A stretch of 64,000 bases of DNA from Capronia americana (GCA_016110215.1 JADWQD010000016.1:434001-498000), one strand, 5' to 3'. Shown: positions 21,057 to 32,244, counted from the stretch's first letter. Translations and numbers: made by a program. The notes: a model not told the origin generated them from the letters alone.

Positions 21057-21152
21057 CTTCCCGTGTAGAGTGCAGACGTGACGACGGCACAATCCATAGA
21101 CACTCATAGAAGCATAGAGTGAGTAGACGGGCATAGAGACTGTTCATTTCTC

Positions 21153-21749
21153 TCATGCAAACGAAACCCGCTTTTTGATCTTCTTTCCTCCCTCTTTCTC
21201 GCTTTTGATGCCCTCGTCACTACCGACGTTCCTGTCCCTCCGCTGCTTCTTCCCCTTCTTCAATTCCTTCTTGACTCCCTCTAGCTCCTCCTTCTTGCCC
21301 TCCTTCCGTCGCTCCATCTCGGCGCGTCTGGCCTCTCTAACCTCCTCCAACTGCCGTGCCCTCACCAGCTTGCTCTCAATCTGCCCCTCTTTCTCGGCCG
21401 TCACCATTGCCAGGATCGTCCTCATCGACTCCTCGTCGTCGATGAAGATTTTATTCTTCTTCTTGCCGGTCCCGCCGCGATGGGCCAGATTCGTGGGGTT
21501 CTCGGGTGCGCTGACGGGGGTGATCATGTTGAGAGCGGGGAGGTTGAGGTCTTTGGCCGAGTAAGTCTTCTGTTTGCGCTTCGAAGGCTTGCCGGTCTGG
21601 GAGGCGGTGCCCGAGTGCACGCCCGGTTTGGTTTTGACCTGTTTTGGCGGTGGCCGTTTCGCGACCTTGGACTTGGACTTTGAGGGGCCTGCAGTGGCGG
21701 ATTTGCGGGCTTTGGGGTTCTTCTTGGTGGCGGTCTTCATTGGCGCCAT
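21153..21749 (-). CDS. LOC1: 60S ribosome biogenesis / mRNA localisation protein LOC1
   Basis: A single exon of 198 residues, very rich in Lys, Arg and Glu. The core reads KTYSAKDLNLPALNMITP, then KNKIFIDDEESMRTILAMV and EKEGQIESKLVRARQLEEVREARR, which is the fungal LOC1 signature. LOC1 is a nucleolar RNA-binding protein needed for 60S subunit assembly and, in yeast, for ASH1 mRNA localisation. The rest is an unstructured basic N-terminus and a charged coiled-coil C-terminus. The ATG at 21749 is the first available. Similar charge composition occurs in other nucleolar proteins, but the IFIDDEESM and GQIESK blocks decide. Confidence 0.9.
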   Translation of the reverse strand: MAPMKTATKKNPKARKSATAGPSKSKSKVAKRPPPKQVKTKPGVHSGTASQTGKPSKRKQKTYSAKDLNLPALNMITPVSAPENPTNLAHRGGTGKKKNKIFIDDEESMRTILAMVTAEKEGQIESKLVRARQLEEVREARRAEMERRKEGKKEELEGVKKELKKGKKQRRDRNVGSDEGIKSEKEGGKKIKKRVSFA

Positions 21750-22190
21750 GTTTGCAGCCGGCTCGGTGCTTTGGGTACGGAGTAGGCGAGTGTGAATAAG
21801 TCACACTGGGAATGAAGGACTCGAGGCACGCGAGGCTGGCTCCGTCGGTGAACTTTTTCCAATTAATTCTTGACCGAAGATGGGCCGGTCTCGATGCCCG
21901 CAAAGTCGACGTCATGATTCGTTTGGAGATGGAGACAGCCGGAGATGAGCTTCAGCAACCATCACGATCAAGACTCGGACGTATGGTGACTACTCGTACA
22001 CACCTCGCTTTGCTCTTGATGCACTACAGTATCGAACATCCAAACAACCCGTCACTCTTCTTGCTTGTCTCAAGCCACGCTCTGCGCAGAACCTGCACTC
22101 ACGTACGCGTGGAACACCCCGTTCCCAACCAGAGGCATTTAGACACCTCACTTCCAGCTGCGCGTAAAATATAACTCCCCAGTCACCGCA
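21750..22190. promoter_or_regulatory. divergent promoter, LOC1 / small membrane protein
   Basis: 441 bp between start codons. No gene or distinct site was seen. Confidence 0.4.
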
Positions 22191-22568
22191 ATGCCACCCC
22201 CATCACATATAACCGATATCGCCCCGCCTCAAGCCCTCACCCCAGTCGCAGCCTCTGGCTTCGCCCAGGGCGTGATACGCTTCGGTATCATCTCCTTCGC
22301 CAGCCACTTTCTGCTGAACCGGTACACGCCCATCTACCGCGGTCTCACGATACAGTTCAAGGTCTTCATCCAGATATCTGCTATGACGTTAGGAGGGTGT
22401 ATCTTTGCGGAGAGGGCGGTCGGGGAGTTCAACCAAGGGGTGAGACGGCAGAGGAGGGCGTTGGCGAGAAGTGAGAGGGCATGGGAGGAGGAGAGGGAGC
22501 TGCGGGAGATGGTCGAGCAGAGGCAAAAGGCGGAGCAGAATACGCAGACACCAGGGCGAGGACAGTGA
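22191..22568 (+). CDS. small two-helix membrane protein, HIG1/RCF-like
   Basis: A single exon of 125 residues. Two hydrophobic segments (GVIRFGIISFASHFLLNRY and IQFKVFIQISAMTLGGCIFA) are followed by a charged helical tail rich in Arg and Glu. The layout and the residues around the helices (QGxxRxG...NRYxPxYRGLTxQFKxF) resemble the HIG1 / respiratory supercomplex factor group of the mitochondrial inner membrane; this is a pattern match and not certain. The end of the second helix (GGCIFAERAV) also fits that group. Alternatively it is an unrelated small membrane protein. It is divergent from LOC1. Confidence 0.65.
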   Translation: MPPPSHITDIAPPQALTPVAASGFAQGVIRFGIISFASHFLLNRYTPIYRGLTIQFKVFIQISAMTLGGCIFAERAVGEFNQGVRRQRRALARSERAWEEERELREMVEQRQKAEQNTQTPGRGQ

Positions 22569-23435
22569 GGTTTGCAGTGGGAAGCAAGGACACCACACTG
22601 CATCCTCTGAGAAACCCGTCGGAGCACGGTCTAGCTACTGGAGCGTTCGATTTGGTCTGCGTGATGGTCAGACTAGACCCCTGTAGCAGTTGAGGATCTG
22701 ACCTTCACATCGAGGGAGAACTTGACATGCGGTATGAAGATATTGCACTGTTGTCAACCTTCGCTGCACAGGGAGTGTTCAGGACAGCCTCAGCACGAGT
22801 GCAGTTTGCGGAGGCAGAGATGTTGCAAGACACAGATCTTCTCCCGTTCAAACTTCTTTGCCCCAGCCGTGGAGGTCTGGAACACAAGTCTTGGGTCCTG
22901 AACGGTTAGTGATGCAGTCCAGGTTGCCCATTTCTGGCTCCTGCTAGGCGACTGTCGAGTCTGAGGAGACTAGAGGACCTCAGAATGCCGGCGTGGCTTG
23001 AGCCAAGCACAGAGTATTTCCTCCAGGATGGAAACGATGACGGTCTTCCAGCACAGCCCTTACGTGGTTGCCTCTCCTTTTCCTTCTGCAGGATGCTCCG
23101 TTCCGGCTCCAGAAGCATCTTACAGGATTGGCGGAGATCAGGCCAGTAATTTTGCGTGTTACGAATTCATGCATCCAAGAACCCTGGTCGCTCATATGCG
23201 GCCATGCATTAGCGTCACAGTTGCCTGCCTCTGTAGCAACTTTTGTCTCGCCGAGGCTGAGAAGGCGGTCACATCGCTACAACAACTTTTGTGGTGGACC
23301 CTCCATCATAACAACTCAATTGACCTTCTTATAGGGCCTTGCTACGGCGAAGCCGTCGCTGTATATATTGAGCTCTCTCCCCCCAAAGCCCTCTGACTGT
23401 AATGCCTTCCAGTACTTCCATGAAAAAGGGCAGCG
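22569..23435. other. intergenic, no gene recognised
   Basis: About 870 bp upstream of the Clr5 gene. Open frames on both strands lack motifs. A TATATA stretch at 23360-23366 lies about 70 bp before the Clr5 start and could serve as its TATA element. Confidence 0.4.
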
Positions 23436-25414
23436 ATGGAGCAGCGCAAACGAAACCATCCCCATACTCCAAAAGAATGGGAAGAGAAGATTCGGCCTAT
23501 CTTTACGGCGCTCTACCGTGATCGAGACCGCAAGCTTTCGGATATCATTGATACCATGAAGGGACACGGCTTTCAAGCTGAGTAGGTGTATACTCCATCC
23601 GTAGCCGGCCTTGTGCGACTGACTTGGCTCTGAGGGAATGCCACTACAAGAGGTATATCAGTAAATGGGGACTCGAGAGGAACAACAAGGCAAGCGCTAC
23701 ACCATACAACGCAAGCGAATACCAGCAAGGGAGGCTGACAACTCGTTGCTAGCAACCCGACATGATATTTGCCTTCCAGAAGCTCCAAGAACGAAACAAG
23801 AACACTGTCTTCTCAATTCGAGGTCAAAAACGTACTCGCGACGATGTTGAACGGTACTGGAAGCGAAGGCGGCCTAATCCAGCAGATTTCTCTCCAGTCC
23901 CCGACACACCTGAGGGCATCGAGTATGGCACTCCAAGCCCATGTCCTAGCGGAGATGCTTCTGAGGCCCGAACAGAACATGCTGTGGAAGAACCTATCAG
24001 CTCCTCTTTTGACATACGCTCGAGCCTTGATGTCGCCCAGATGAACTACCAACTGTTGCTCATACACTCTCGGCCAACCAGTATTCGCCTACTCAACTCT
24101 CCTGGATCACTCAGGTTGCACGACCAGGCCCTCCACTACGCCAAAGTGTATTTCCAGTGCTGTGTCGAACGCGCATCTCGTGACCAGGATGTCGCTTTGC
24201 GGCGGGAGGAAGAGTATAGTTTGTTCGCATTTTACGCAAAATGTATGTACATTCTGACAGCTATGGAATTTGGCCAGAGCTCTTCATCGGTCAACGTGGA
24301 ATCTGCTCGGCTTGATTTGTTCAAGCTCCTGCCCAAAATCGCCCAGACTCACCACCCCCTGTTGATGGCGACATTGCTATATACGGTGGCTGCGTGCAGC
24401 CAATATGCACAAAATCGGGGAATTAGTTCTGCAACAGCGCTCAGCCGTGAGATGATGAGTGCAATAGCCAGGCTGCATGTCCAAGGCCGTTCTCTTGTCA
24501 TGGCCCTACAAGCAGCCAGTCGATCATTCAGTGGCGTATCTGAATTGTTACAGCGACTATTGCTGGCCGGGAAGGACATCCTAGCCCAACATCTAGGTGA
24601 CGAGCACTTCGAGACCTGCAACCTGCTTCGCTTCAGTTGCAGCGCTTCTGCCACTGCTGGAGATTGGAATGCAGCTCTGCGGTCTGCCAACGACCTTCAT
24701 CAAATCGAGTTATCGAGGCACAGGACCAATACAACTGACCTGACTATCGCAGACTTATTGCATAGCAAGTCCCTTCTAGTCGAATATCATCTACGGCTCG
24801 AAAACTTTAGAGAAGCCCAAGACCTGATCGATGATGGACTCCGAAGCTGCGGCAAGGTTGTGGCTTTAGCAATACGGCACGATATAAAATCGAGGTTCCT
24901 TTTTCGGCAGGGCGAGATGGAAGCGGAACAAGGTCGGCTGGCAGCAGCAGAAAAGTCGCTGACGAAGGCGCTTACGACGATGCTGCGATTGCGTGGAGCT
25001 GGAGATCCCGTTACTGTGATTGCTGCAGAATTTCTTAAATGGACTCTCGAAGAGCAGAGAAGGAGAATGCAAGTTGTGAAAGCAGGTTTTGACCCTCAGG
25101 GACAAGAGAGTCCTCTCGTTGAAGTTGAGGATCATCTTGTATTTGACGATGAAGGCCGCTGCGCCGATGCAGACGGAACGACTTGGGAGGATGAAAGCAA
25201 TGGGACAACCGAAGAGGCTACTGCGTCGTTGAGTTCTGGTGAGATGGCAGACTCTGATGCTGTAGTAGGCAATCCTGAAGCAGCATTACCCATGGTGGAG
25301 ATGGGTGAGGAACCTTCTTTTCATCATGAAGTTGAGATGTGGACAGCTGGGCAGGAAGACATGTGGACAAATGGGCAAGAAGACCTGTGGACAGTTGGAC
25401 ACGAAGACCTCTGA
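23436..25414 (+). CDS. Clr5-domain protein with C-terminal octapeptide repeats
   Basis: Three exons: 23436-23581, 23635-23689 and 23753-25414, giving about 620 residues. The N-terminal Clr5 domain spans all three: TPKEWEEKIRPIFTALYRDR, then LSDIIDTMKGHGFQAEECHYKRYISKWGLERNNK. Clr5 domains occur in many Pezizomycotina proteins, named after a fission-yeast silencing factor, and may bind DNA or chromatin; function here is unknown. The central ~400 residues look all-helical, possibly TPR-like (AEKSLTKALTTMLRLRGAGDP), and are followed by an acidic segment. The protein ends with three copies of [ML]WTxG[QH]ED. Intron 2 (23690-23752) uses a GC-AG pair (GCAAGC...TAG); both frame and domain continuity demand it. 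No membrane helix was seen. Confidence 0.8.
25337..25408 (+). repeat. three tandem 24-bp coding repeats at the end of the Clr5 gene
   Basis: Units 25337-25360, 25361-25384 and 25385-25408 encode MWTAGQED, MWTNGQED and LWTVGHED. They are followed only by one Leu codon and the stop. The units differ mostly at single bases, so the array is either young or held by selection. Confidence 0.95.
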
Positions 25415-26779
25415 AGCCATTCGCGAGCAGTCGACTGGACGCAGCAAGGCGAACGATCGCACGCCATGGACTGGACTGACGACTTGGACGAGTTGTGAAA
25501 AGATGGATGCACGGATATCTATTCTAGCGTGCGCGCCATGGAGTCTCTGGTCGGCCAGTGACACGCTGGCTGGGATGAACGATCGAAGCGTCCCCAGAGG
25601 CTGAAATGTTTTCTTTCATAAACCAAGCAGACAGCCGTGCTTGTTCTTGCAGTCTTAACCAGGACGTTTGAGATAACACCAAAAACAACTGAGTTCCCAT
25701 ACCTCGACCCGGGTCTCAATGCAATGAATACTTTTCTCTCTAGTACTCACTCACTCAGCCATTCAGTCGCACACTCGGTGTGTCCGGCCGGGTTGGCCTC
25801 CGATGTGACCACCAAATCGTAAGTTCCTTCCGAGCACGAACAGTCCCTATCAGTACACAGAGTAGTGCCCAGAACAAGTAGTGCGAGCAATGCACGGACC
25901 GACTAACCATCCCCCACTCCCTTCCTCTGCCCATCGACGAGGAAACAGGGTATTATTGGGCCTTGAATCGCACTGTCCGCAGCTATGCCAGCACGAACGA
26001 GGTCGACACACAGCATTCAGGCCGTGGTGCATGATAAATTCTCGTTGACGGAACCGTACCAATAATTGGGCCACAGTCAGGAAGACGAGCGTGGTCAATC
26101 GTCTTGCGTGCAGCGAGAGGGGGGCAGTCGATATGCTTCGAGTGAGTCCGCATGTCGTTCTGCGGTTGAGAGCGTGGATGTTGTTGGCTCGTTGTGCTGT
26201 GCTGTGCTTTGCTGTGCTGGATGGCACACCCACACCCGCACCCACGCCCGCACACGCATTCACGGTTGCCGGATCCTTGATCGCGCTGTGTGGTGGAAGA
26301 GCCCCCATCTCCAATTGGGGATAGGCGAGCCTTCATCTATCTTGCTTCGAGACAGAAAGAGAAGGTCAATTGTTCATATTCAAATCCAAATCGAGGGACG
26401 GCACCTTGCTCACACGGTCGGTTGATGGGAGTTCGTCATCGACGTGGATTGCATAGCAAACCGTGGGTAGGAGTGCAGTAGTCGAGGGAGTATGGTGATT
26501 GCGACACATCGACTGCCGACCATAGAGACTTAGGTATGCACCGACCCTCGAGTGGGTATCGAGATCCCATGAGGCTCTCACCCAACGTCCAACGCCAGTC
26601 AGGGACATCAGCCTCGCAGTACGAGCGTGCACTGTACTGTACTGAGCCGTAACGTCCGTGTACATACGTAGTAGGCAGACATCGTAAACCCACTCGTCCG
26701 GATGGTATCGAGGATCCGCGCTTCAGACTTCGGACATCAGACTTCAGACATCAGCCTCGTCAAAGATCCAACCTCAAAT
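25415..26779. other. long intergenic stretch with simple-sequence DNA
   Basis: No gene recognised. At 26191-26256 a (TGTGC)n-like run passes into a C/A-rich run with CACCC and CACGCCC units. Other open frames are short and lack motifs. Several short direct repeats of the GACATCAGACTTC type occur at 26725-26757. Confidence 0.5.
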
Positions 26780-27016
26780 TCACACAGCAGAGGTATTCGT
26801 CGACGGCGGCGCGACTTGACGCTCCTCATAGTGCAACAGAGGCCATTTCCTCGCGCGCACAGTCCGCATATAGTGCGCTTGTTCATTCGTGTACTGCGGC
26901 AGCTCGGCGGTGAATTCACGGCGCGCGTAGACTCGATGCATTGCGGCGGCGCCGGCGACCACGATCCCCGCAATAAGGATGCAGAGGAAGACGACGAGAC
27001 CGTCCGAGAGGCCCAT
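26780..27016 (-). CDS. small single-pass membrane protein, uncharacterised
   Basis: A single exon of 78 residues from the ATG at 27016 (a second in-frame ATG lies six codons upstream). An N-terminal transmembrane helix, LVVFLCILIAGIVVAGAAAM (about residues 7-26), is followed by a polar tail with ELPQYTNEQAHYMRTVRARK. Fungal genomes contain many such proteins with one helix then an EQxxYMRxVRxR block, so this is very likely a real gene despite its size. The function is unknown to me. The basic residues after the helix suggest an N-out, C-in topology. It sits alone in a gene-poor 2.8-kb stretch. Confidence 0.7.
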   Translation of the reverse strand: MGLSDGLVVFLCILIAGIVVAGAAAMHRVYARREFTAELPQYTNEQAHYMRTVRARKWPLLHYEERQVAPPSTNTSAV

Positions 27017-28243
27017 TGTGGTGGACTGGTGCACACCGTCTGGTAGACTGAGTGTCTATGTTTATGTCTGTCTAGCAGTGACGTGACAGCGAGGCGGCAG
27101 TAAGTAGACCGGAGATAGAATGTAGAAAACTTCCAGTGCGCAAGGGATAGTGAATGAATGCGCACACCGGATTAATTAATGCTTCAAATCGAAGCCAGAA
27201 AAAAAAGACTCACATGATGTGGGCGGTGCGGCGGCAGTAGTATACATAAGTGAACAAACAGGCAGACAGTAAGGTTGACAGTCGACAGCGTATTGCGGGT
27301 ACCGAGTACGAGGGCTCCATCCCAAGAAACTTGTGTATAACTCAGTATGCGCCCCGTTCGGCACGTTGTCGCATCCGTGGGCACCGCACATGGGCATGGG
27401 AGGATTACGACGCACCGCATGCAGCGTTCCCACCCCGTCGAGAATGCCACAATGCATACCAGAAGCACGCAGAGTTGCCCCTTTCGTGCCTGTACCCGAA
27501 CCGCCCAATAACATGGGACGCCAGACCGACGCGTCGGGCCCAGCAGGTTCGCGCTGGGGCTACAGAATCGGTAAAGACTGTCCTGGTTGTCTCAGTTTTG
27601 TGCGTGCACATTTCGAACACGCAAAAGCTTGTTTTTCTTGAACGTTCCCATAAAGTCAGCCGGAGACATCCGGGAGCGGTACGGAGTGCCTGAACAGTAG
27701 TACCTCGTACCTGGTACCTGAATATTGTGGCAGTGCTTCCAATAGATGCTGTGTGTGTGGAAGCCCATAAAGGCCAGGGCAACGCATTTTGAGTTCGCTA
27801 GTTCTGCAAGGCTGTGGGAATCGCCCATGACGGAGGAGGCTTGCGAGCCACTCTCATCGTGAAGAAGAGAAAAGACGGTGGGAGAAGAGAGGGGAGACTC
27901 AGTCAGCCTTGCTCAGAAGGACGCGCATCCTTGTTGTCGCGTGTCCGGGCGATTGCTATTTGTCAATCTGGACGGAAAAGGACTCTGGCTACTTGTACCC
28001 GTTACGGCCATAACGTGAGGATTAATGAACATGCCAAACTGCATTGCGTGGCTGACGAGGTGGGAAAAAGGCGCATATTATGGAGAACCGACGGCGATGC
28101 GGTATCTTCTTTGATCTGGATCTAACTTGATGATATAGACAACTTATCAACTCGCATGCGACCTAGAGTACTCAGTACCTCGTAAGTACTGAATGCTTCG
28201 TCCTTCCACACTCTAGCGCTACCCTCCAGCAGTCAGGCAACTC
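27017..28243. other. long intergenic stretch, no gene recognised
   Basis: About 1.2 kb. It contains clustered GTAC-type palindromic words at 27298-27308, 27699-27718 and 28166-28188 (GTACC(T)CGTAC / GTACTCAGTACC forms) like those in other intergenic parts of this window. No RNA gene or coding frame was convincing. Confidence 0.45.
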
Positions 28244-29161
28244 TCATTCAGGAGTGAAGAGACGGTCAGCCATCTCCTCGATACCTCTAGGCGCTCTTCC
28301 TAGAAGGTCTCCGATCAAGGGATCAACTGTCGCGGTCTCTCCGTTTGCAATCCCATCATGCCAACCTGCCCAGCTCTCAATGACCCAGAAGTTGCTCTCT
28401 GGTACACTCTTCCGCTCCTTGTGATATCGTTCGGCCTCTTGTCTGCCTACGATATTGACCTGGACTTTGCGGCCGGTATGTTTCTCGATTATCTTTGCGA
28501 TATCACTGATGGTGGTAGTTCTGGGCCCTGTCAGATTTAGGGTTTGGCCCAGATATCTGTCGTGGTTCTGCAGGATTTTGGCGGTGGCTTCACCTAGGTC
28601 GTCCCATGTGACCCATGACACAGGGCCGTCGTTGGGAATGACAAAGGTGATTTCACTTGTGTCGCCTTTCTTGAACCTTTGCGGTTGGAAGCCGGCGTAC
28701 AGCCACCAGCTTTCCGCGTAAATGCCCTCTCTCACAATCACATACTGCAGCCCGGTTTTGGTGAGATATTCAATGGTCTTGATGTGGGCTTGTTGGACAC
28801 CGGCTATGCTGTCCAAGCCTGTCTTTCCGCCGAACATCAAGCTGGAGTAGATGATGGTCTTGATGCCAGCCGCTTTGGCAGCGTCGATGGCGGCCTTGTG
28901 ATGCAGCCATCTGTCGACACTCGGAGAGGGATATGAGACCAGGAACAAAGCGTCTGCTCCTTTGAACGAGGACGACAGTGTGTCTGGAGATGTGAAATCT
29001 CCTTTGCGTATCTCAATGCCAGCTTCCTTGGCAGCAGGCGAGACTTTGCCTGGATTGCTCGTTGAGATGATCAACTCGGATGGTGGGATGAGCTTCTGGC
29101 GCAAGAGGGTGTCAAGGACTCGAGAGCCTAGGTTCCCGCTTGTGCCAGTGAGCACAAGCAT
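28244..29161 (-). CDS. NmrA-like NAD(P)-binding reductase
   Basis: A single exon of 305 residues. The N-terminus MLVLTGTSGNLGSRVLDTLL is the glycine-rich NAD(P)-binding loop (GxxGxxG form) of the atypical short-chain dehydrogenase NmrA group. Further features are the KGDFTSPDTLSSSFKGAD segment after strand 4, SYPSP, TIIYSSLMFGG, VIVREGIYAESWW and NLTGPRTTTISDIAKIIEKHTGR. The active-site Tyr/Lys pair of classical SDRs is not evident, as usual for this group. Members act as quinone or azo reductases or as redox-sensing regulators. Which applies here cannot be told. It is divergent from the RFC gene over 540 bp. Confidence 0.88.
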   Translation of the reverse strand: MLVLTGTSGNLGSRVLDTLLRQKLIPPSELIISTSNPGKVSPAAKEAGIEIRKGDFTSPDTLSSSFKGADALFLVSYPSPSVDRWLHHKAAIDAAKAAGIKTIIYSSLMFGGKTGLDSIAGVQQAHIKTIEYLTKTGLQYVIVREGIYAESWWLYAGFQPQRFKKGDTSEITFVIPNDGPVSWVTWDDLGEATAKILQNHDRYLGQTLNLTGPRTTTISDIAKIIEKHTGRKVQVNIVGRQEAERYHKERKSVPESNFWVIESWAGWHDGIANGETATVDPLIGDLLGRAPRGIEEMADRLFTPE

Positions 29162-29701
29162 TGTGATCGATGGTAGACGGCTTAGTTTCTGATATGATTC
29201 ACTACTAGCGAGAGTCGTTCTACATCACCCGCAAAGTAGCCTGAAGAGAGAAGTTGTACCCTAGAACGAACTCTTACAGTACCTGATTTCCAATGACGTT
29301 TCCTCGCTTCGGCAGTTGTTCTCCGAGAGCAAAGCGCAGGAGCCAGCGGTTCCTGATCATGTGTCGAGAGCTTCAAGCAAATGACTCCTATATTGACCGT
29401 CAGCAGATTTAGACATGGGGAACTTGATTGCGATGTTTGGGGCTTTCGCCATATATCGGAAAGAGCTGAAGAGTTCCGCTTTGTAGAGTTCGAGCCCAAG
29501 CTGTTGCCGTCTCGCAGAGCGCCTGGAAATGTGCTTGAGTACCAAGTAGGGCGGAGTGGGCGGGGTAAATTGCCAAGGTTGGTCCACCGTAAAATCAATC
29601 TCGACGCGTTGGACGCGCCTGCGCTCTTGAATTGAGCCCAGTACAAAATCCCGATCCGTCCATCACAGCACTCTACCGACACAGCTGCAACTACCGACAC
29701 T
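29162..29701. promoter_or_regulatory. divergent promoter, NmrA-like / RFC
   Basis: 540 bp. At 29592-29612 (ATCTCGACGCGTTGGACGCGCC) there is an ACGCGT box, the MluI cell-cycle box (MCB) bound by MBF, about 100 bp upstream of the RFC start, with a second ACGCGCC copy next to it. MCB control is typical of fungal DNA-replication genes, so this is a plausible cell-cycle element for RFC. Confidence 0.5.
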
Positions 29702-30941
29702 ATGTCAGGACAGCCAGAGTCATCCTCTGCTGGGGCAAGAAAGGCTCTCCATGCGAACACCAACGGTGCAGCACCTAACTATGAATTGCCATGGTTGCTC
29801 ACACCCGCCTCAAAGAAGACGAATGTCACTGACCCGCGTCTAGGGTAGAGAAATACAGACCTGTCTACCTCGACGATGTCGTGGGCAACTCCGAGACAAT
29901 CGAACGACTCAAAATCATCGCCAAAGATGGAAACATGCCTCATGTCATTATCTCCGGAATGCCGGGTATTGGCAAGACTACCTCGATCTTATGCCTTGCG
30001 CGTACTCTGCTCGGTGATGCGTACAAGGAGGCTGTCCTCGAGCTGAACGCTAGCGACGAGAGAGGCATCGATGTCGTGCGAAACAGAATCAAAGGATTTG
30101 CACAGAAGAAGGTGACGTTGCCTCCAGGTCGACACAAGCTCGTGATCCTGGATGAAGCAGACAGGTACGCAGGCAGGTCACCACTCCGTGCATTCGCAAA
30201 CTAAGAGATGCCCAGCATGACTGCGGGAGCGCAACAAGCTCTGCGAAGAACCATGGAAATCTATTCGAACACAACTCGCTTCGCCTTTGCCTGCAACCAA
30301 TCGAATAAGATCATCGAACCTCTGCAGTCGAGATGCGCTATCCTGCGGTATTCACGTCTGACGGACGCGCAAGTCGTGCAACGGCTGATGCAGATAATGG
30401 AGGCAGAAAAGGTCGAGTACACCGAAGATGGCCTGGCTGCTCTCGTATTTAGTGCGGAGGGCGACATGCGACAAGCCATCAACAACCTGCAGAGTACGTG
30501 GGCAGGATTCGGGTTCGTCAGCGGAGACAACGTATTCCGAGTTGTCGATAGTCCGCATCCAGTCAAAGTTCAAGCGATGATCAAGGCATGCTGGGAAGGC
30601 AAGATCGACAGCGCTGTTGACTCGCTCAAGGAGCTATGGTAAGTCGCATCCATCACGAAGTGAAAATGTCCGCAAATGTGGAACGCGTCACTAATCGGTC
30701 CGTGGGCAACTCTAATAGGGATCTCGGGTACTCCTCACACGACATCATAAGCACTATGTTCCGCGTGACCAAGACGATTCCGACGCTTTCGGAGCACTCG
30801 AAACTCGAATTCATCAAAGAAATTGGCTTCACTCACATGCGCATTCTCGAGGGAGTGCAATCTTTTCTGCAACTGAGCGGCTGTTTGGCGAAATTGTGCC
30901 GAATCAACATGAAGCCCGAATTGTTTGATGTGCCGACGTGA
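29702..30941 (+). CDS. RFC4: replication factor C small subunit (yeast Rfc4 / human RFC2 type)
   Basis: Four exons: 29702-29793, 29844-30164, 30216-30638 and 30719-30941, giving 352 residues. It is an AAA+ clamp-loader subunit that helps load PCNA on primed DNA. Motifs in order: the RFC box PWVEKYRP, Walker A GMPGIGKTTS, ELNASDERGIDVVR, Walker B VILDEADSMTAGAQQALRRTME (arginine-finger neighbour), NQSNKIIEPLQSRCAILRYS (SRC motif with the arginine finger), sensor 2 AEGDMRQAINNLQ, and the C-terminal collar RILEGVQSFLQLSGCLAKL. The pattern matches yeast Rfc4/human RFC2 rather than Rfc2, Rfc3 or Rfc5. Intron 1 has a weak GTTGCT donor, but the CACTGAC branch and the W-V-E-K frame support it. Confidence 0.95.
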
Positions 30942-32244
30942 AAGAACTGGCAATTAGAAAAAGGCCATGCGCCGATGCGGACAACGCCACGCGGCGAGAT
31001 GAAAGGGTGATGAATATCACGGCTTGGCAACAGCTGCCCAGTCTCCCCAATCCGCCAATCTGCGACTGAGCTCCGCGGCGTCACCACCGCGCGTACCCAA
31101 TGCTGGGAACGGCTTCCGGGAGTCGGGGTTCAGCTGCCGAACCCCCGAACCACCGATCTGAAGCAGACCTCATTTCTCCCATCCGAGGATCCACGTCATC
31201 GCCCAAAATCATTCTGCTCATCCCAAGGAATCAGTGACGACGATCAATCCGATGGACGCCCTACTGTGTGTGTATCTATCGATCTGATGCCGAACTGACG
31301 GTTTGAGCAACAGAAGTGTGGTAGGACGCGCACTCTGCAGTGATCCGCCTTCGCCCTTCAGGCGCAGAAAGGCTGTCAATAACGGGACCTGGGGCTGAAG
31401 CAAGGCCGACAGCCTGAATACGAGAGACGAATTCGATACAACTCCTCGTAGTGGTCCGTGAGGCCTTCACGGGCAGTGAAAGCGGCGAGCTCTTGGTACT
31501 TGAGGCTGAGGCGTAGATTTTCAGGACCGCACTTAAGGTTTCCCCAGGTCCGCAAAAATAGCCACGAATCATGACTGATGCAATGCCGGCCCTCTAGCAA
31601 ATTTAGCCCCGATTGGGGGCGCACTTCGCCCGTCGGACTGTGACAAGCCAATCGACCAGGAAAGCCCAAGCCCAACCTTTTCAGGCCCTGACAGCGACAG
31701 TTTGTCCCCTCACTAAGCCGTAAGAGGACTAACTCGATGCTTCTGTACCTTGCCAAACGAATCTTGTGCGTCGAGCCTTGGCGTCAGAGTGCCAAACCTG
31801 CAGCGACCTGCCACAGAAAATCTCCTCGTGACTTGCATGACGCGTCGTCCCTCCGACCTCCGACCCTCAAGCTAAACAGATGCTAACCATGGAGGGTTTA
31901 GTCTTGTCGCTAACCAGCCTCTTCTGGTGCTAACCGATGCTAACTTCGGACTCCCAAGCAACGGGCTCAAAGCATGCGGTAAGGCTGTGCGCTCCACTCT
32001 CGTCCCCCAGCCTGCGCCGATGTCCCTGAACCCGTCTGTGGTGACAACAAACCCATGTCCCGCCTGATCCTAGAGGGCGCACTGGATTTCTATATCTTCT
32101 CCCGCTCCTGCCTCCTTTCAGTCGACTTGCACTTCCTTCAGCAATCTGCCCAAGCACTCACTATCTCCGGGATAGATATCAGACACTCCAATTGATATCT
32201 CCTTTTGACGAACGAGACGCCTCATACATCAGACCACCTCCAGT
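30942..32244. other. long intergenic stretch, no gene recognised
   Basis: About 1.3 kb. The longest frame is 31376-31756 on the minus strand (126 codons) and shows no motif. Near 31879-31945 the word GCTAACC/GCTAAC recurs four times in 65 bp (GATGCTAACCATGG, GTCGCTAACCAG, GTGCTAACCGATGCTAAC). The final 300 bp must hold the promoter of the CFEM gene. Confidence 0.45.

Noticed and set aside
26191..26256. Possible telomere-like or CRISPR-like repeat
   Set aside because: The units are irregular TGTGC and CACCC words, not telomeric TTAGGG and not regularly spaced, so it is ordinary simple-sequence DNA.
31376..31756. 126-codon minus-strand ORF in the spacer before the first CFEM gene
   Set aside because: No recognisable domain, signal peptide or splice context; chance ORF is as likely.
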